Assembly: GCF_003752465.1 (NCBI RefSeq)
Contig: NZ_RKHJ01000001.1
Span: 1,674,001-1,738,000, forward strand
DNA: 64,000 nt
Origin: Agrococcus jenensis
GTDB taxonomy: Bacteria > Actinomycetota > Actinomycetes > Actinomycetales > Microbacteriaceae
Direction of reading: 5' to 3'
A model generated the notes under the pieces. The model was not told the DNA's origin, ran no database searches, and saw only the letters and a program-made list of their open reading frames with translations. This document shows positions 9,878 through 17,932 of the stretch, one piece after another; position 1 is the stretch's first letter; each line of letters begins with the position of its first letter. Position numbers and translations under genes: made by a program.

Positions 9878-10303
9878 ATGGAGCGATCGATCACCGACGA
9901 TGCCGAGTCCTACGTGCGCAGCCTCCTCGACGCCTGGCTCGCGCCCAACCCGGGGGAGTGCCTCGCCTGCTACCTCGACCGCGTGCTCGAGCGGTACGAC
10001 TGCGACGGCGACCTGCGCTTCGCCGCGCACTACCGCGATCTCGTCGCGCCCCGGGCGACGCAGCTCGAGCGGCGCCTCGAGGCGAGCGGTGGCTACTGCG
10101 ACTGCGAGGTGCTGGGCAACGCAGTGCAGCCCGCGTGGCACCTCTGGTCGACGAGCCGCGAGCTCGAGCTCGACGGCCGCACCATCGTGCTCGAGGCCGA
10201 GCCGCCCGAGGGCATGCCGCCGTGCGCGGGCGTTCGGCGTGGATCGACCCAGCCGTGCGTGCACTGGCATCGGATGCGCCGACCGCGCGTGCCGTACCGC
10301 TGA
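9878..10303 (+). CDS. DUF2695-type small protein
   Basis: 141-residue soluble protein. Residues about 30-85 match what I know as DUF2695: a Cys-x-x-Cys (CLACYLDR) and then the YCDCEVLGN signature with spaced cysteines. A further Cys-His-rich stretch lies near the C-terminus (GMPPCAGV..., PCVHWHRM), so metal binding is plausible. The longer frame from 9620 is rejected because its extra residues are Arg/Ala/Pro shadow-like sequence. The ATG at 9878 has CATCGT 7 nt upstream. Function unknown. Confidence 0.7.
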   Translation: MERSITDDAESYVRSLLDAWLAPNPGECLACYLDRVLERYDCDGDLRFAAHYRDLVAPRATQLERRLEASGGYCDCEVLGNAVQPAWHLWSTSRELELDGRTIVLEAEPPEGMPPCAGVRRGSTQPCVHWHRMRRPRVPYR

Positions 10304-10317
10304 CGCCCGCCAGGCGG

Positions 10318-11025
10318 TCACTGGTGAGGCCGAGGTGCGGTGCGGCTCGACCAGCGCAGCAGCGCGGCGATCCGTGGCCCGAGCGCCTCCGCCACCCGTT
10401 CGGAATCGCGGTCGCCGCCCGCGATCAGCAACGAGTGATCGCCGCCGGTGACCCAGTCGACGCGCCCGTCGGGCAGCCGCTCGACGAGCCGGTCGAGCAG
10501 GTCGCCCGACTGGAACGGGTCGTTCGTGCCCTGCAGGAACCGCTGCCGAAGGCGGATCCCCTGGAGGTGCTCGTCGCGCACCCGCTCCGGCTTGCCCGGC
10601 GCGTGCAGCGGGTATCCCAGGTAGAGCAGGCCCGCGGCGGGCATGCCCTCCGCGATCGCCGCGGCAGCCATCCGGCCGCCGAACGACTTGCCGCCCGCCC
10701 ACGGCTCATGAGGGAGCAGGTCCCTGGCGGCAGCCATCACCGCGTGCCACGTCGCGATCGCGCTCGGCGCTCGCTCCGGCTGGCGCTTGCCCGCCTGCGC
10801 GTTGGGGAAGCTCGCTCGCAGGACCGCGACGCCCTCGCCGACGAGCCCGCGCGCGGCGCCCTCCATCCACGGATGCGTCGCCGACCCGCCGGCGCCGTGC
10901 AGCAGCACGACGCTCGCCCACGCCGCATCCGGCACCTCCACGATCGCGTCGACGTGCGGCACCGTCGGGTGCTCGATCGGCACGGCGACGATCCGGCTCG
11001 GCTCGGTCCTGCGCTGCACATCCAT
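10318..11025 (-). CDS. Alpha/beta hydrolase (TEX30/KANL3-like)
   Basis: 235-residue cytosolic alpha/beta hydrolase. It has an oxyanion HGAGGS segment, a nucleophile elbow GGKSFGGRMA, a strand followed by GTNDPF for the acid, and GGDHSL for the catalytic His. These fit the dienelactone-hydrolase-like TEX30/KANL3 group (PF20408), whose substrates are mostly unknown. It lies divergent to the DUF255 gene, 74 nt apart. A weak GAGGCT element 7 nt before the ATG suggests a leaderless start. The longer frame to 11382 reads as shadow sequence. Confidence 0.8.
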   Translation of the reverse strand: MDVQRRTEPSRIVAVPIEHPTVPHVDAIVEVPDAAWASVVLLHGAGGSATHPWMEGAARGLVGEGVAVLRASFPNAQAGKRQPERAPSAIATWHAVMAAARDLLPHEPWAGGKSFGGRMAAAAIAEGMPAAGLLYLGYPLHAPGKPERVRDEHLQGIRLRQRFLQGTNDPFQSGDLLDRLVERLPDGRVDWVTGGDHSLLIAGGDRDSERVAEALGPRIAALLRWSSRTAPRPHQ

Positions 11026-11086
11026 GCCGTCGAGCCTCGCATGCCAGCACGCCGCCGCCGCCCTGCTCGCCGCCAGGCGGCGCGAG

Positions 11087-11092
11087 TACCGT
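11087..11092 (+). promoter_or_regulatory. -10 element of the DUF255 gene (leaderless)
   Basis: TACCGT ends 7 nt before the ATG at 11100. No ribosome binding site. Confidence 0.6.
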
Positions 11093-11099
11093 CGAGTGC

Positions 11100-12842
11100 A
11101 TGGAGCGACCCGCCGACAACCGGCTCGCCGAAGCGACGAGCGACTACCTCCGACTGCATGCCGACAACCCCGTGGACTGGCGCGAATGGGGCGACGACGC
11201 GTTCGCCGAGGCCCGCGAGCGGGGCGTGCCGGTCTTCGCCTCGGTCGGCTACGCGACGTGCCACTGGTGCCACGTGATGGCGCGCGAGTCCTTCGCCGAC
11301 CCCGCGGTGGGCGCGCTGCTGCGCGACGGCTTCGTCGCCGTGAAGGTCGACCGCGAGGAGCGGCCCGACGTCGACGCCGCACTCATGGGCGCCGCGTCGG
11401 CCTTCACCCGGCAGCTCGGCTGGCCGCTCAGCGTGTTCCTCACGCCCGACGGCCTGCCGTTCTACGCCGGCACGTACTTCCCGCCTGCCGCGAGGCAGGG
11501 CATCCCGGGCTTCCGCGACGTGTTGGGCGCGATCGGCGAGGCGTGGCGCACGCAGCCGGATGCCGTGGTCGGCACCGCCGAGCAGGTGCAGCAGGCGCTG
11601 CGCGAGTCGGCCGCCGTCGACGGGGACGCGCCCGACGCGGCGGCAGCGCGCGCGGCGCTCGCTGCGGTCGCCCGCGCGGAGGACCCGGAGCACGGCGGCC
11701 TCGGCACCGGGCAGAAGTTCCCGCAGGCACCGCTGCTGCTCGCACTCGTCGACGTCGATCCGCAGCTCGCCGGTCGGCTGCTCGACGCGGCCGCGGGCGA
11801 CGACGCGGTCGTCGCCGCGGGCGGCTACTCGCACCTCCGAGGCCGCGACGGCGGCTTCTTCCGCTACGCGACGCAGCGCGACTGGTCGGTGCCGCACTTC
11901 GAGCGGATGCTCGTCGACAACGCGCAGCTGCTGCACGTCGCGACGCTGCTGGGCCGGGAGTCCGTCGCGAGCGGCCTCGTCGGCTTCCTCGGTGACGTCC
12001 TGCGGCTGCCGGGCGGCGCCTTCGCGGTGGCGGAGGACGCGGAGTCCACCGTCGACGGGCGGAGGGTGGAGGGCGGCTGGCACCTCGCGCCGGCGGAGGC
12101 GGGCGTCGAGCGGCCGCCGCTCGACCGACTGGTCGTCACCGCCGCGAACGGCCTCGCGATCGAGGCGCTCGCGGTGCGCGCGCTGCGCGACGGCGACCGC
12201 GCCGCCCTCGAGCTCGCCCGCGGCGCCGCCGAGCACCTGCTCGCGCACCACGCCGCCGACCCCGCCGCGCTCGTGCACGCGAGCCTCGACGGCCAGCCCT
12301 CCGCCGCGCGAGCGACCGCGGCCGACGCCGGCTGCCTCGCGAGCGGCCTGCTCGCGCTCACCGCTGCGACCGGCGAGGCGCGCTGGGCGATCGCCGCGCG
12401 CGCGATCCTCGACGCGGCACCCGACCCGGCCGCCACGTCGGCGCAGGGACCGGCGCTGCAGCTCGGTCCCGACGCCGACGGCGACGCACCCTCGGGGCAG
12501 GCCGCCCTCGCGGGCGCCCTGCACGCGCTCTTCGCGCTCAGCGGCGACGCCGACCACCTCGACCGGGCGGCTCGCCTCCTCGACGCGCGCCTGGCCATCC
12601 GCAACCCCATCGCGGGTCCCGCGATGCTCCGCGTCGCCGCTCGCATCGCAGAGCCGCCGCGCACGCTCGTGCTCATCGGCGATCCGCCGGAGGAGCTGCG
12701 CCGAGAGCCGGGCGCGTTCGTCGCGACCCCCGAGCAGGCGGCCGAGCTCGCGGCCGCGGGCTTCGCGCTGCTCGAGGGCAAGACCGCACCCGCCGCCTAC
12801 CGCTGCGAGGGCTTCGTCTGCGAGCTGCCGCAGCCCTACTGA
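11100..12842 (+). CDS. DUF255 thioredoxin-domain protein (YyaL/SPATA20-like)
   Basis: 580-residue cytosolic protein. Residues 1-160 are a thioredoxin-fold DUF255 domain with the family hallmark CHWCHVM (Cys54 and Cys57), DREERPD and GWPLSVFLTPDG. The rest forms an (alpha/alpha)-barrel like that of glycan-processing enzymes. Full-length homologues run about 650-700 residues, so this is a compact version. Biochemical role is unsettled; a redox or carbohydrate function is usually suggested. Its stop is 7 nt from the stop of the convergent mannosyltransferase. Confidence 0.88.
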   Translation: MERPADNRLAEATSDYLRLHADNPVDWREWGDDAFAEARERGVPVFASVGYATCHWCHVMARESFADPAVGALLRDGFVAVKVDREERPDVDAALMGAASAFTRQLGWPLSVFLTPDGLPFYAGTYFPPAARQGIPGFRDVLGAIGEAWRTQPDAVVGTAEQVQQALRESAAVDGDAPDAAAARAALAAVARAEDPEHGGLGTGQKFPQAPLLLALVDVDPQLAGRLLDAAAGDDAVVAAGGYSHLRGRDGGFFRYATQRDWSVPHFERMLVDNAQLLHVATLLGRESVASGLVGFLGDVLRLPGGAFAVAEDAESTVDGRRVEGGWHLAPAEAGVERPPLDRLVVTAANGLAIEALAVRALRDGDRAALELARGAAEHLLAHHAADPAALVHASLDGQPSAARATAADAGCLASGLLALTAATGEARWAIAARAILDAAPDPAATSAQGPALQLGPDADGDAPSGQAALAGALHALFALSGDADHLDRAARLLDARLAIRNPIAGPAMLRVAARIAEPPRTLVLIGDPPEELRREPGAFVATPEQAAELAAAGFALLEGKTAPAAYRCEGFVCELPQPY

Positions 12843-12849
12843 GCCGGCG

Positions 12850-14613
12850 TCAGGGCCAGCTGGGCGGCCAGAACCGCAGCCGCATCAGCCCGTCCGGCAG
12901 CGGGATGCCGTACCAGACCGGCAGGTACCAGGCGGCGACGAGGACGCTCGTCACGACCAGCAGCGCGACGATCGACCACGCGGCCGCCCGCCACTCGACG
13001 TCGTCGACGGGCTCGGAGGCCGTGGCCCGAGCGGCGGCGTCCGTGCCGGGGACGGGCGGGATCGCGGCCGCCAGGTCCGCGTCGAGGGCGGTGGGCGCAT
13101 CCGCGCCGACCGCGACCCGTGCGGGGGAGCGCAGCGCGACGAGCTGCTGCAGCGCGAAGGCGAGGCCGATGACGAGGAACGGCAGGAAGACGATCGCGTA
13201 GAAGAAGAAGATCGTGCGGTCGGGGAAGAGGAGCCACGGCACGTAGCCGGCCGCGACGGCGAGCAGCAGGAGGGCGGCGCGGCGGTCGAGCGTGCGGCCG
13301 AGGTGGAAGAGCAGGAAGCCGAGCGCGAGCACGCCGGCGTACCAGACGAGCAGGTTCGGCACTGCGGTGATCCACCAGCTGCCGTCCTCGACGGTGACCA
13401 TCTTGAAGCCGGTCGGGCGTCCCAACCAGAGCCACTGGATCGCGGGCGACTGGTAGGCGTGGTCGTTCGTGAGCCCGACGTGGAAGCCGAGCTGCTGGGC
13501 GTGGTACGCCCACAGCGACTGCAGTCCGAGCGGCACCCACGCGAGCATCCCGCCCCAGCGCAGGTCGGCCCGCTCGAGCATGACCTGGCTGCCCCAGCCC
13601 CCGTCGAACCAGCCGGCGTAGCTCGCGACGTAGACGACGAGCGCCGGCAGGACGAGCAGCACGAAGCTCGCCGGTGCCTGCGTCAGCAGGGTGCCGAGCC
13701 ACGGATGCCGGTAGCCCGCGCGCCGCCGATCGAGCGCCTCCATCACGACGATCCAGAGCCCGAACACGGCGAGGAAGGCGCCGCCCGACCACTTCGTCGC
13801 GCAGCCCGCGCCCAGCAGCACGCCCGCGACGATGATCCACGGCCGGTTCCAGAGCGCGGCGCCGAAGCGGCCGCGCCGGGCGGCGAGCGCCCGCACGGTG
13901 CGCGTGGGGGAGCCGCGCCGGTCGAGCAGCAGCGCGCCCGCGCTGGCGAGCACGAAGACCGCGAGGATGCCGTCGAGCAGCGCGGTGCGGCTCATGACGA
14001 TCGCGAACCCGTCGATGGCCATCCAGAAGCCGGCGAGCGAGGCGAACGCGACCGATCGCAGCAGGCCGCGCGCGACCGCGTAGGTGAGGCCCACGAGTGC
14101 GATGCCGGCGAGCGCGCTCGGCAGCCGCCACCAGAACGGGTCGCCCATGCCGAACACGGCCATCGCCATGCCGATGATCCACTTGCCGAGCGGCGGGTGC
14201 ACGACGTAGTCGGCCTCCGTCGACAGCGCGCCCGGGTCGCCCGCCTCGAAGCGCTCGTTCGCGCCCTCGGCCCACTCGCCCTCGTAGCCGAGCTGCCAGG
14301 TCGACCAGCCCTCCTTGACGTAGTAGGTCTCGTCGAAGATGAGCAGGTGCGGGTTGCCGAGGCCGACGAGCCGCGCGATCGCGGCGAGGCCGAGGATGGC
14401 GACGGGCGCGGCGATCTCGATGCGCCGCCGGATGCGAGGCTCGGTCAGGCGCCGCTCGAGCGACCCGTACGCGTCGGTGAGGCGCGCGAGCCGCGGGGAG
14501 CCGGCGCGCGACGGTGCTGGAGCCGTCACCGCCGTCGCCGTCGCGCCGAGCTCCGCGTCGCGCGGCTCGCCGCCTCCGCCGTCGGCGTCATCGGCGGTGC
14601 GGGGCAGGGTCAC
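12850..14613 (-). CDS. pmt: Dolichyl/polyprenyl-phosphate-mannose protein mannosyltransferase
   Basis: 587-residue polytopic GT39 enzyme that transfers mannose from polyprenyl-phosphate-mannose to Ser/Thr of exported proteins at the outer face of the membrane. After a cytosolic N-terminal tail of about 65 residues come the first membrane span and the catalytic loop IFDETYYVKEG with the Asp-Glu pair, then repeated spans and a C-terminal hydrophobic cluster. Pmt beside rsmI is a conserved actinobacterial pair (Rv1002c-Rv1003 in M. tuberculosis). The GTG start at 14613 has a weak GAGAAT element 7 nt upstream. Several lipoproteins here have Ser/Thr/Pro linkers that could be substrates. Confidence 0.9.
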   Translation of the reverse strand: MTLPRTADDADGGGGEPRDAELGATATAVTAPAPSRAGSPRLARLTDAYGSLERRLTEPRIRRRIEIAAPVAILGLAAIARLVGLGNPHLLIFDETYYVKEGWSTWQLGYEGEWAEGANERFEAGDPGALSTEADYVVHPPLGKWIIGMAMAVFGMGDPFWWRLPSALAGIALVGLTYAVARGLLRSVAFASLAGFWMAIDGFAIVMSRTALLDGILAVFVLASAGALLLDRRGSPTRTVRALAARRGRFGAALWNRPWIIVAGVLLGAGCATKWSGGAFLAVFGLWIVVMEALDRRRAGYRHPWLGTLLTQAPASFVLLVLPALVVYVASYAGWFDGGWGSQVMLERADLRWGGMLAWVPLGLQSLWAYHAQQLGFHVGLTNDHAYQSPAIQWLWLGRPTGFKMVTVEDGSWWITAVPNLLVWYAGVLALGFLLFHLGRTLDRRAALLLLAVAAGYVPWLLFPDRTIFFFYAIVFLPFLVIGLAFALQQLVALRSPARVAVGADAPTALDADLAAAIPPVPGTDAAARATASEPVDDVEWRAAAWSIVALLVVTSVLVAAWYLPVWYGIPLPDGLMRLRFWPPSWP

Positions 14614-14658
14614 GGGCCCGATTCTCGCACTGCTCGCCCGGACGAGCCCGCCGGGCGC

Positions 14659-14729
14659 GCGCTCGATCGGGCTGAGCGCGGTGTGAGGCGGCCATGCCGG
14701 TCGGCGACCGGCTCAGCCCGATCGAGCGC
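14659..14729. repeat. Perfect 19-bp inverted repeat between pmt and rsmI
   Basis: GCGCTCGATCGGGCTGAGC (14659-14677) is matched exactly by its reverse complement at 14711-14729, with a 33-nt loop. It sits between two divergent leaderless starts, so it is not a terminator for either gene. It could be an operator, a bidirectional control structure or a member of the intergenic palindrome class. Confidence 0.9.
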
Positions 14730-14776
14730 ACGTGGAGCGCGGGCTGGACCGCAGAGATGCTTCCGCAGCCGCGGGA

Positions 14777-14782
14777 TACCCT
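14777..14782 (+). promoter_or_regulatory. -10 element of rsmI (leaderless)
   Basis: TACCCT ends 7 nt before the GTG at 14790, and this decides the rsmI start. Confidence 0.6.
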
Positions 14783-14789
14783 CGACCGC

Positions 14790-15611
14790 GTGATCATCCT
14801 CGGCGCGACGCCCATCGGCAACCTGGGCGACGCGAGCGGCCGGCTGCGCGAGGCGCTCACCACGGCCCCGATCATCGCCGCCGAGGACACCCGCACGGCC
14901 CGACAGCTCATCCGTGCCCTGGGCCTCGAGGCGCAGCCGCAGCTCGTCGCCCTCCACGAGCACAACGAGGAGGCCGCCTCGCCCGCCCTCGTCGAGCGCG
15001 CCCGCGCCGAGGACGTGCTCGTGCTCACCGATGCCGGCATGCCGACCGTGAGCGACCCAGGGTTCCGGCTCGTGCAGGCCGCGGTCGCCGCCGGCGTCGC
15101 GGTGACGTGCCTCCCGGGCCCCTCCGCGGTGCTCACGGCGCTCGCCCTGTCGGGCCTGCCGACCGACCGGTTCGCGTTCGACGGCTTCCTGCCGCGCAAG
15201 GCGGGGGAGCGCGACCGGATGCTCGCCTCCGTCGCCCGCGAGGAGCGCACCCTCGTGCTGTTCGAGGCACCGCACCGCCTCGCCGACTCGATCGAGGCGA
15301 TCGCCCGCGCGATGCCTGACCGCCGCATCGCCGTCTGCCGCGAGCTGACGAAGCGCTTCGAGGAGGTGCGCCGCGGCACCGCCGCCGAGCTCGTCGACTG
15401 GGCCAAGGCTGGGGTGAAGGGCGAGATCGTCATCGTCATCGAGGGGGCCGTGCCCGTGCTCGCCGATCTCGACGCCGCGGTCGAGCAGGTGCTGCGGCTC
15501 AAGGCCGGCGGGATGCGGCTGAAGGAGGCCGCGGCGGAGGTCGCCGAGGCGACCGGGCACCCGCGGAACGCGCTCTACCAGGCCGCGCTCGCGAATCCGA
15601 CGACCGCCTGA
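14790..15611 (+). CDS. rsmI: 16S rRNA (cytidine1402-2'-O)-methyltransferase
   Basis: 273-residue SAM-dependent methyltransferase that modifies C1402 in the ribosomal P site. Tetrapyrrole-methylase-fold motifs are ATPIGNLGD at the extreme N-terminus, AEDTRTARQL, LTDAGMPTVSDPG and LPGPSAV. The frame is open from 14694, but the family starts directly on the first beta strand, which begins at GTG 14790 with TACCCT 7 nt upstream. The longer version would also read through the palindrome's right arm. metG follows with its own promoter 54 nt downstream. Confidence 0.93.
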   Translation: MIILGATPIGNLGDASGRLREALTTAPIIAAEDTRTARQLIRALGLEAQPQLVALHEHNEEAASPALVERARAEDVLVLTDAGMPTVSDPGFRLVQAAVAAGVAVTCLPGPSAVLTALALSGLPTDRFAFDGFLPRKAGERDRMLASVAREERTLVLFEAPHRLADSIEAIARAMPDRRIAVCRELTKRFEEVRRGTAAELVDWAKAGVKGEIVIVIEGAVPVLADLDAAVEQVLRLKAGGMRLKEAAAEVAEATGHPRNALYQAALANPTTA

Positions 15612-15652
15612 CGCCGGGCGTCACACGCTCGGCCGCCGTGGTGCCGCGCGCC

Positions 15653-15658
15653 TAGACT
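15653..15658 (+). promoter_or_regulatory. -10 element of metG (leaderless)
   Basis: TAGACT ends 7 nt before the metG ATG. No ribosome binding site. Confidence 0.6.
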
Positions 15659-15665
15659 GGACCCC

Positions 15666-17216
15666 ATGCCCGAGCGCTTCACCGTCACGACGCCGATCTA
15701 CTACGTCAACGACGTGCCGCACATCGGGCACGCCTACAACGAGGTCGCGACCGATGTGCTCGCCCGCTGGCACCGGCAGCGGGGCGACGACACGTGGATG
15801 CTCACCGGCACCGACGAGCACGGCCAGAAGATCATGCGCACCGCCGCCGCGAACGGCGTGAGCCCGCAGGAGTGGACCGACCGGCTGGTCGAGACCGCCT
15901 GGATCCCGCAGCTCGAGCTGCTGAACATCGCGAACGACGACTTCATCCGCACGACGGACGAGCGGCACAAGGCGGGCGTGCGCATCTTCCTCGAGCGCCT
16001 CAAGGAGGCCGGGTACATCTACCACGGCGAGTTCGAGGGCCAGTACTGCGTCGGCTGCGAGGAGTACAAGACGCCGAACGACCTCGTGCCGGGCACGGGC
16101 GAGTTCGAGGGGCAGCTGGTCTGCGCCATCCACTCCCGCCCGATCGAGACGGTGCGCGAGGCGAACTACTTCTTCAAGCTGTCGGAGTTCGGCGACCGCC
16201 TCCTCGCGCTCTACGACGAGCGCCCCGACTACGTGCAGCCCGAGCACGTGCGCAACGAGGTGCGGCAGTTCGTGAAGCAGGGCCTCAACGACCTGTCGAT
16301 CAGCCGCAACACCTTCGACTGGGGCATCAAGGTGCCGTGGGACGAGACGCACGTCGTCTACGTCTGGTTCGAGGCGCTGCTCAACTACATCACCGCCAAC
16401 GGCTACGGCGTCGACGAGGAGCGCTTCGCCCGCCGCTGGCCGGCGACCCACATCGTCGGCAAGGACATCGCCCGCTTCCACGCGGTCATCTGGCCGGCCA
16501 TGCAGATGGCGGCGGGGCTCGAGATCTCGGAGCACGTCTTCGGCCACGGCTGGCTGCTCGTCGGCGGCGAGAAGATGTCGAAGTCGAAGGCGACCGGCAT
16601 CGAGCCGCGCCAGATCACCGAGGTCTTCGGCGTCGACGCGTTCCGCTACTACTTCATGTCGGCGATCGCGTTCGGCTCCGACGGGTCGTTCTCGTGGGAG
16701 GACCTCGACGCGCGGTACCACTCCGAGCTCGCCAACGGCCTCGGCAACCTCGCGAGCCGCGTCATCGCGATGGTGCACAAGTACTGCGACGGTGTCGTGC
16801 CCGCGGTCGCCATCGACGACGACATCCAGACGATCGTGGCGGATGCCGTGCGTCGCGCCGACGAGGCGATCGACCGCTTCGCGATCGACGAGTCGGTCGA
16901 CGCCGCGATGGCGATCGTCGAGCGGCTGAACGGCTACATCACCGAGCAGGCGCCGTGGGTGCTCGCGAAGGACGACGCGCAGCGCGACCGGCTCGCGGCG
17001 GTGCTCGCCTCGAACGTGCACGGCATCGGCGCCGTCGCGGTGCTGCTCGCGCCCGTCATGCCCGAGTCGGCGCAGAAGCTCTGGGCGGCCGTCGGCGGCG
17101 AGGGCGACGTGCTCGCGCAGCCGATCCGCGAGGCGCACCGCTGGGAGGGCACGGGCCGCGTCACGACGGTGCCGCCGCTCTTCCCGCGCATCGAGCAGGC
17201 GCAGCCCGCGGCCTGA
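15666..17216 (+). CDS. metG: Methionyl-tRNA synthetase
   Basis: 516-residue class I synthetase charging initiator and elongator tRNA-Met. HIGH is at residues 19-22 (PHIGHAYNEV) and KMSKS near residue 303 (GGEKMSKSKATG). The knuckle insert has CVGC and a second half CAIH rather than CxxC. The anticodon-binding helical domain follows, without the C-terminal EMAP-like extension of longer forms. This is the compact MetG2-type length. A repeat element begins 11 nt after the stop. metG next to tatD and rsmA is conserved actinobacterial order. Confidence 0.96.
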   Translation: MPERFTVTTPIYYVNDVPHIGHAYNEVATDVLARWHRQRGDDTWMLTGTDEHGQKIMRTAAANGVSPQEWTDRLVETAWIPQLELLNIANDDFIRTTDERHKAGVRIFLERLKEAGYIYHGEFEGQYCVGCEEYKTPNDLVPGTGEFEGQLVCAIHSRPIETVREANYFFKLSEFGDRLLALYDERPDYVQPEHVRNEVRQFVKQGLNDLSISRNTFDWGIKVPWDETHVVYVWFEALLNYITANGYGVDEERFARRWPATHIVGKDIARFHAVIWPAMQMAAGLEISEHVFGHGWLLVGGEKMSKSKATGIEPRQITEVFGVDAFRYYFMSAIAFGSDGSFSWEDLDARYHSELANGLGNLASRVIAMVHKYCDGVVPAVAIDDDIQTIVADAVRRADEAIDRFAIDESVDAAMAIVERLNGYITEQAPWVLAKDDAQRDRLAAVLASNVHGIGAVAVLLAPVMPESAQKLWAAVGGEGDVLAQPIREAHRWEGTGRVTTVPPLFPRIEQAQPAA

Positions 17217-17226
17217 CCGACACTTT

Positions 17227-17303
17227 CGCTGATCGAGTAGCAGCCGGGCATCACCCGCTGATCGAGTAGCAGCCGGGCGGAGCCCGGCCGCGTATCGAGA
17301 TCA
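17227..17303. repeat. GATCGAGTAGCAGCCG repeat family, copies after metG
   Basis: An exact 23-nt direct repeat (17227-17249 and 17256-17278, core GATCGAGTAGCAGCCGGGC) is followed by a CGTATCGAGATC half (to 17303). Together they make an imperfect palindrome with a GGAG turn. The same family recurs at 35291-35467 after secA. Similar intergenic sequences are, to my recollection, widespread in Microbacteriaceae. Confidence 0.9.
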
Positions 17304-17317
17304 TCACGAGCGGCGCG

Positions 17318-17323
17318 TAGTGT
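17318..17323 (+). promoter_or_regulatory. -10 element of the SRPBCC gene (leaderless)
   Basis: TAGTGT ends 6 nt before the ATG at 17330. Confidence 0.5.
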
Positions 17324-17329
17324 CACCGC

Positions 17330-17797
17330 ATGGCCACCACCAGCCACGAGCGCATCGGGTCGCAGTCGATCGTCCACCGCCGCGAGTTCGACGCATCCGC
17401 CGCGGCGGTGCAGCTCGCGCACACGACCGCCGAGATCTTCGCGCAGTGGATGGGCCCACGCGGCTCGCGCCTGCGCATCGAGCACTTCGAGCCGCGCACC
17501 GGCGGCCGCTTCGACTACACGGTTGAGATGGGCGGCGACTGGCGCTTCTGGGGCTCGTACCACGAGGTGGTGCAGGGTCGCATCGTGCACACGTGGGAGT
17601 TCCAGGCGGAGCCCGGCCGGCCGACGCTCGAGGTGCTGGAGTTCCGCGACCTGCCCGACGGCCGCAGCTCGCTCGAGATCACGTCGACGTACGCGTCGGC
17701 AGCCGACTGCGATGCGATGGTGGCCTCCGGGATCGACGGCGGCATGGACGAGGACTTCGAGCGTCTCGATGAGGCGCTCGCGCGGCTCGCGCACTGA
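17330..17797 (+). CDS. SRPBCC/AHSA1-family protein
   Basis: 155-residue single-domain protein of the START-like SRPBCC superfamily. After a strand near residues 14-24 come the helix with ...AEIFAQWMGPRG, FEPRTGGRFDYTVEM, WGSYHEVVQGRIVHTWEF and a C-terminal amphipathic helix (FERLDEALARLAH), the usual AHSA1-like layout. Such proteins bind hydrophobic ligands in a central cavity; the ligand is unknown. A leaderless start is supported by TAGTGT 6 nt upstream. An unusual AT-richer palindrome lies between its stop and the convergent lipoprotein gene. Confidence 0.85.
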   Translation: MATTSHERIGSQSIVHRREFDASAAAVQLAHTTAEIFAQWMGPRGSRLRIEHFEPRTGGRFDYTVEMGGDWRFWGSYHEVVQGRIVHTWEFQAEPGRPTLEVLEFRDLPDGRSSLEITSTYASAADCDAMVASGIDGGMDEDFERLDEALARLAH

Positions 17798-17864
17798 CGC
17801 AAGGCCGGCGGGTCTCGCGCGCGTCGGCGCGGCGCCGATCAGCGAGACGTTGCACCCAACCGCT

Positions 17865-17918
17865 GTTCTGGAAGCGCTTCAAGCGCAGAACGGTGCACTT
17901 GTTGGTCTGTTCTGCGCT
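17865..17918. repeat. AT-richer palindrome with three GTTCTG/CAGAAC copies
   Basis: AGCGCAGAAC (17882-17891) and GTTCTGCGCT (17909-17918) form a perfect 10-bp stem over a 17-nt loop. A further GTTCTG at 17865 and the palindrome GAAGCGCTTC (17871-17880) precede it. The segment is less GC-rich than its surroundings. It lies between convergent genes, so a bidirectional terminator is possible. Confidence 0.75.
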
Positions 17919-17932
17919 GCCGCCCGGCGCCG

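Noticed and set aside
14694..14789. Longer rsmI start at ATG 14694
   Set aside because: Adds 32 residues that family members lack and reads through the palindrome arm; GTG 14790 has TACCCT at 7 nt.
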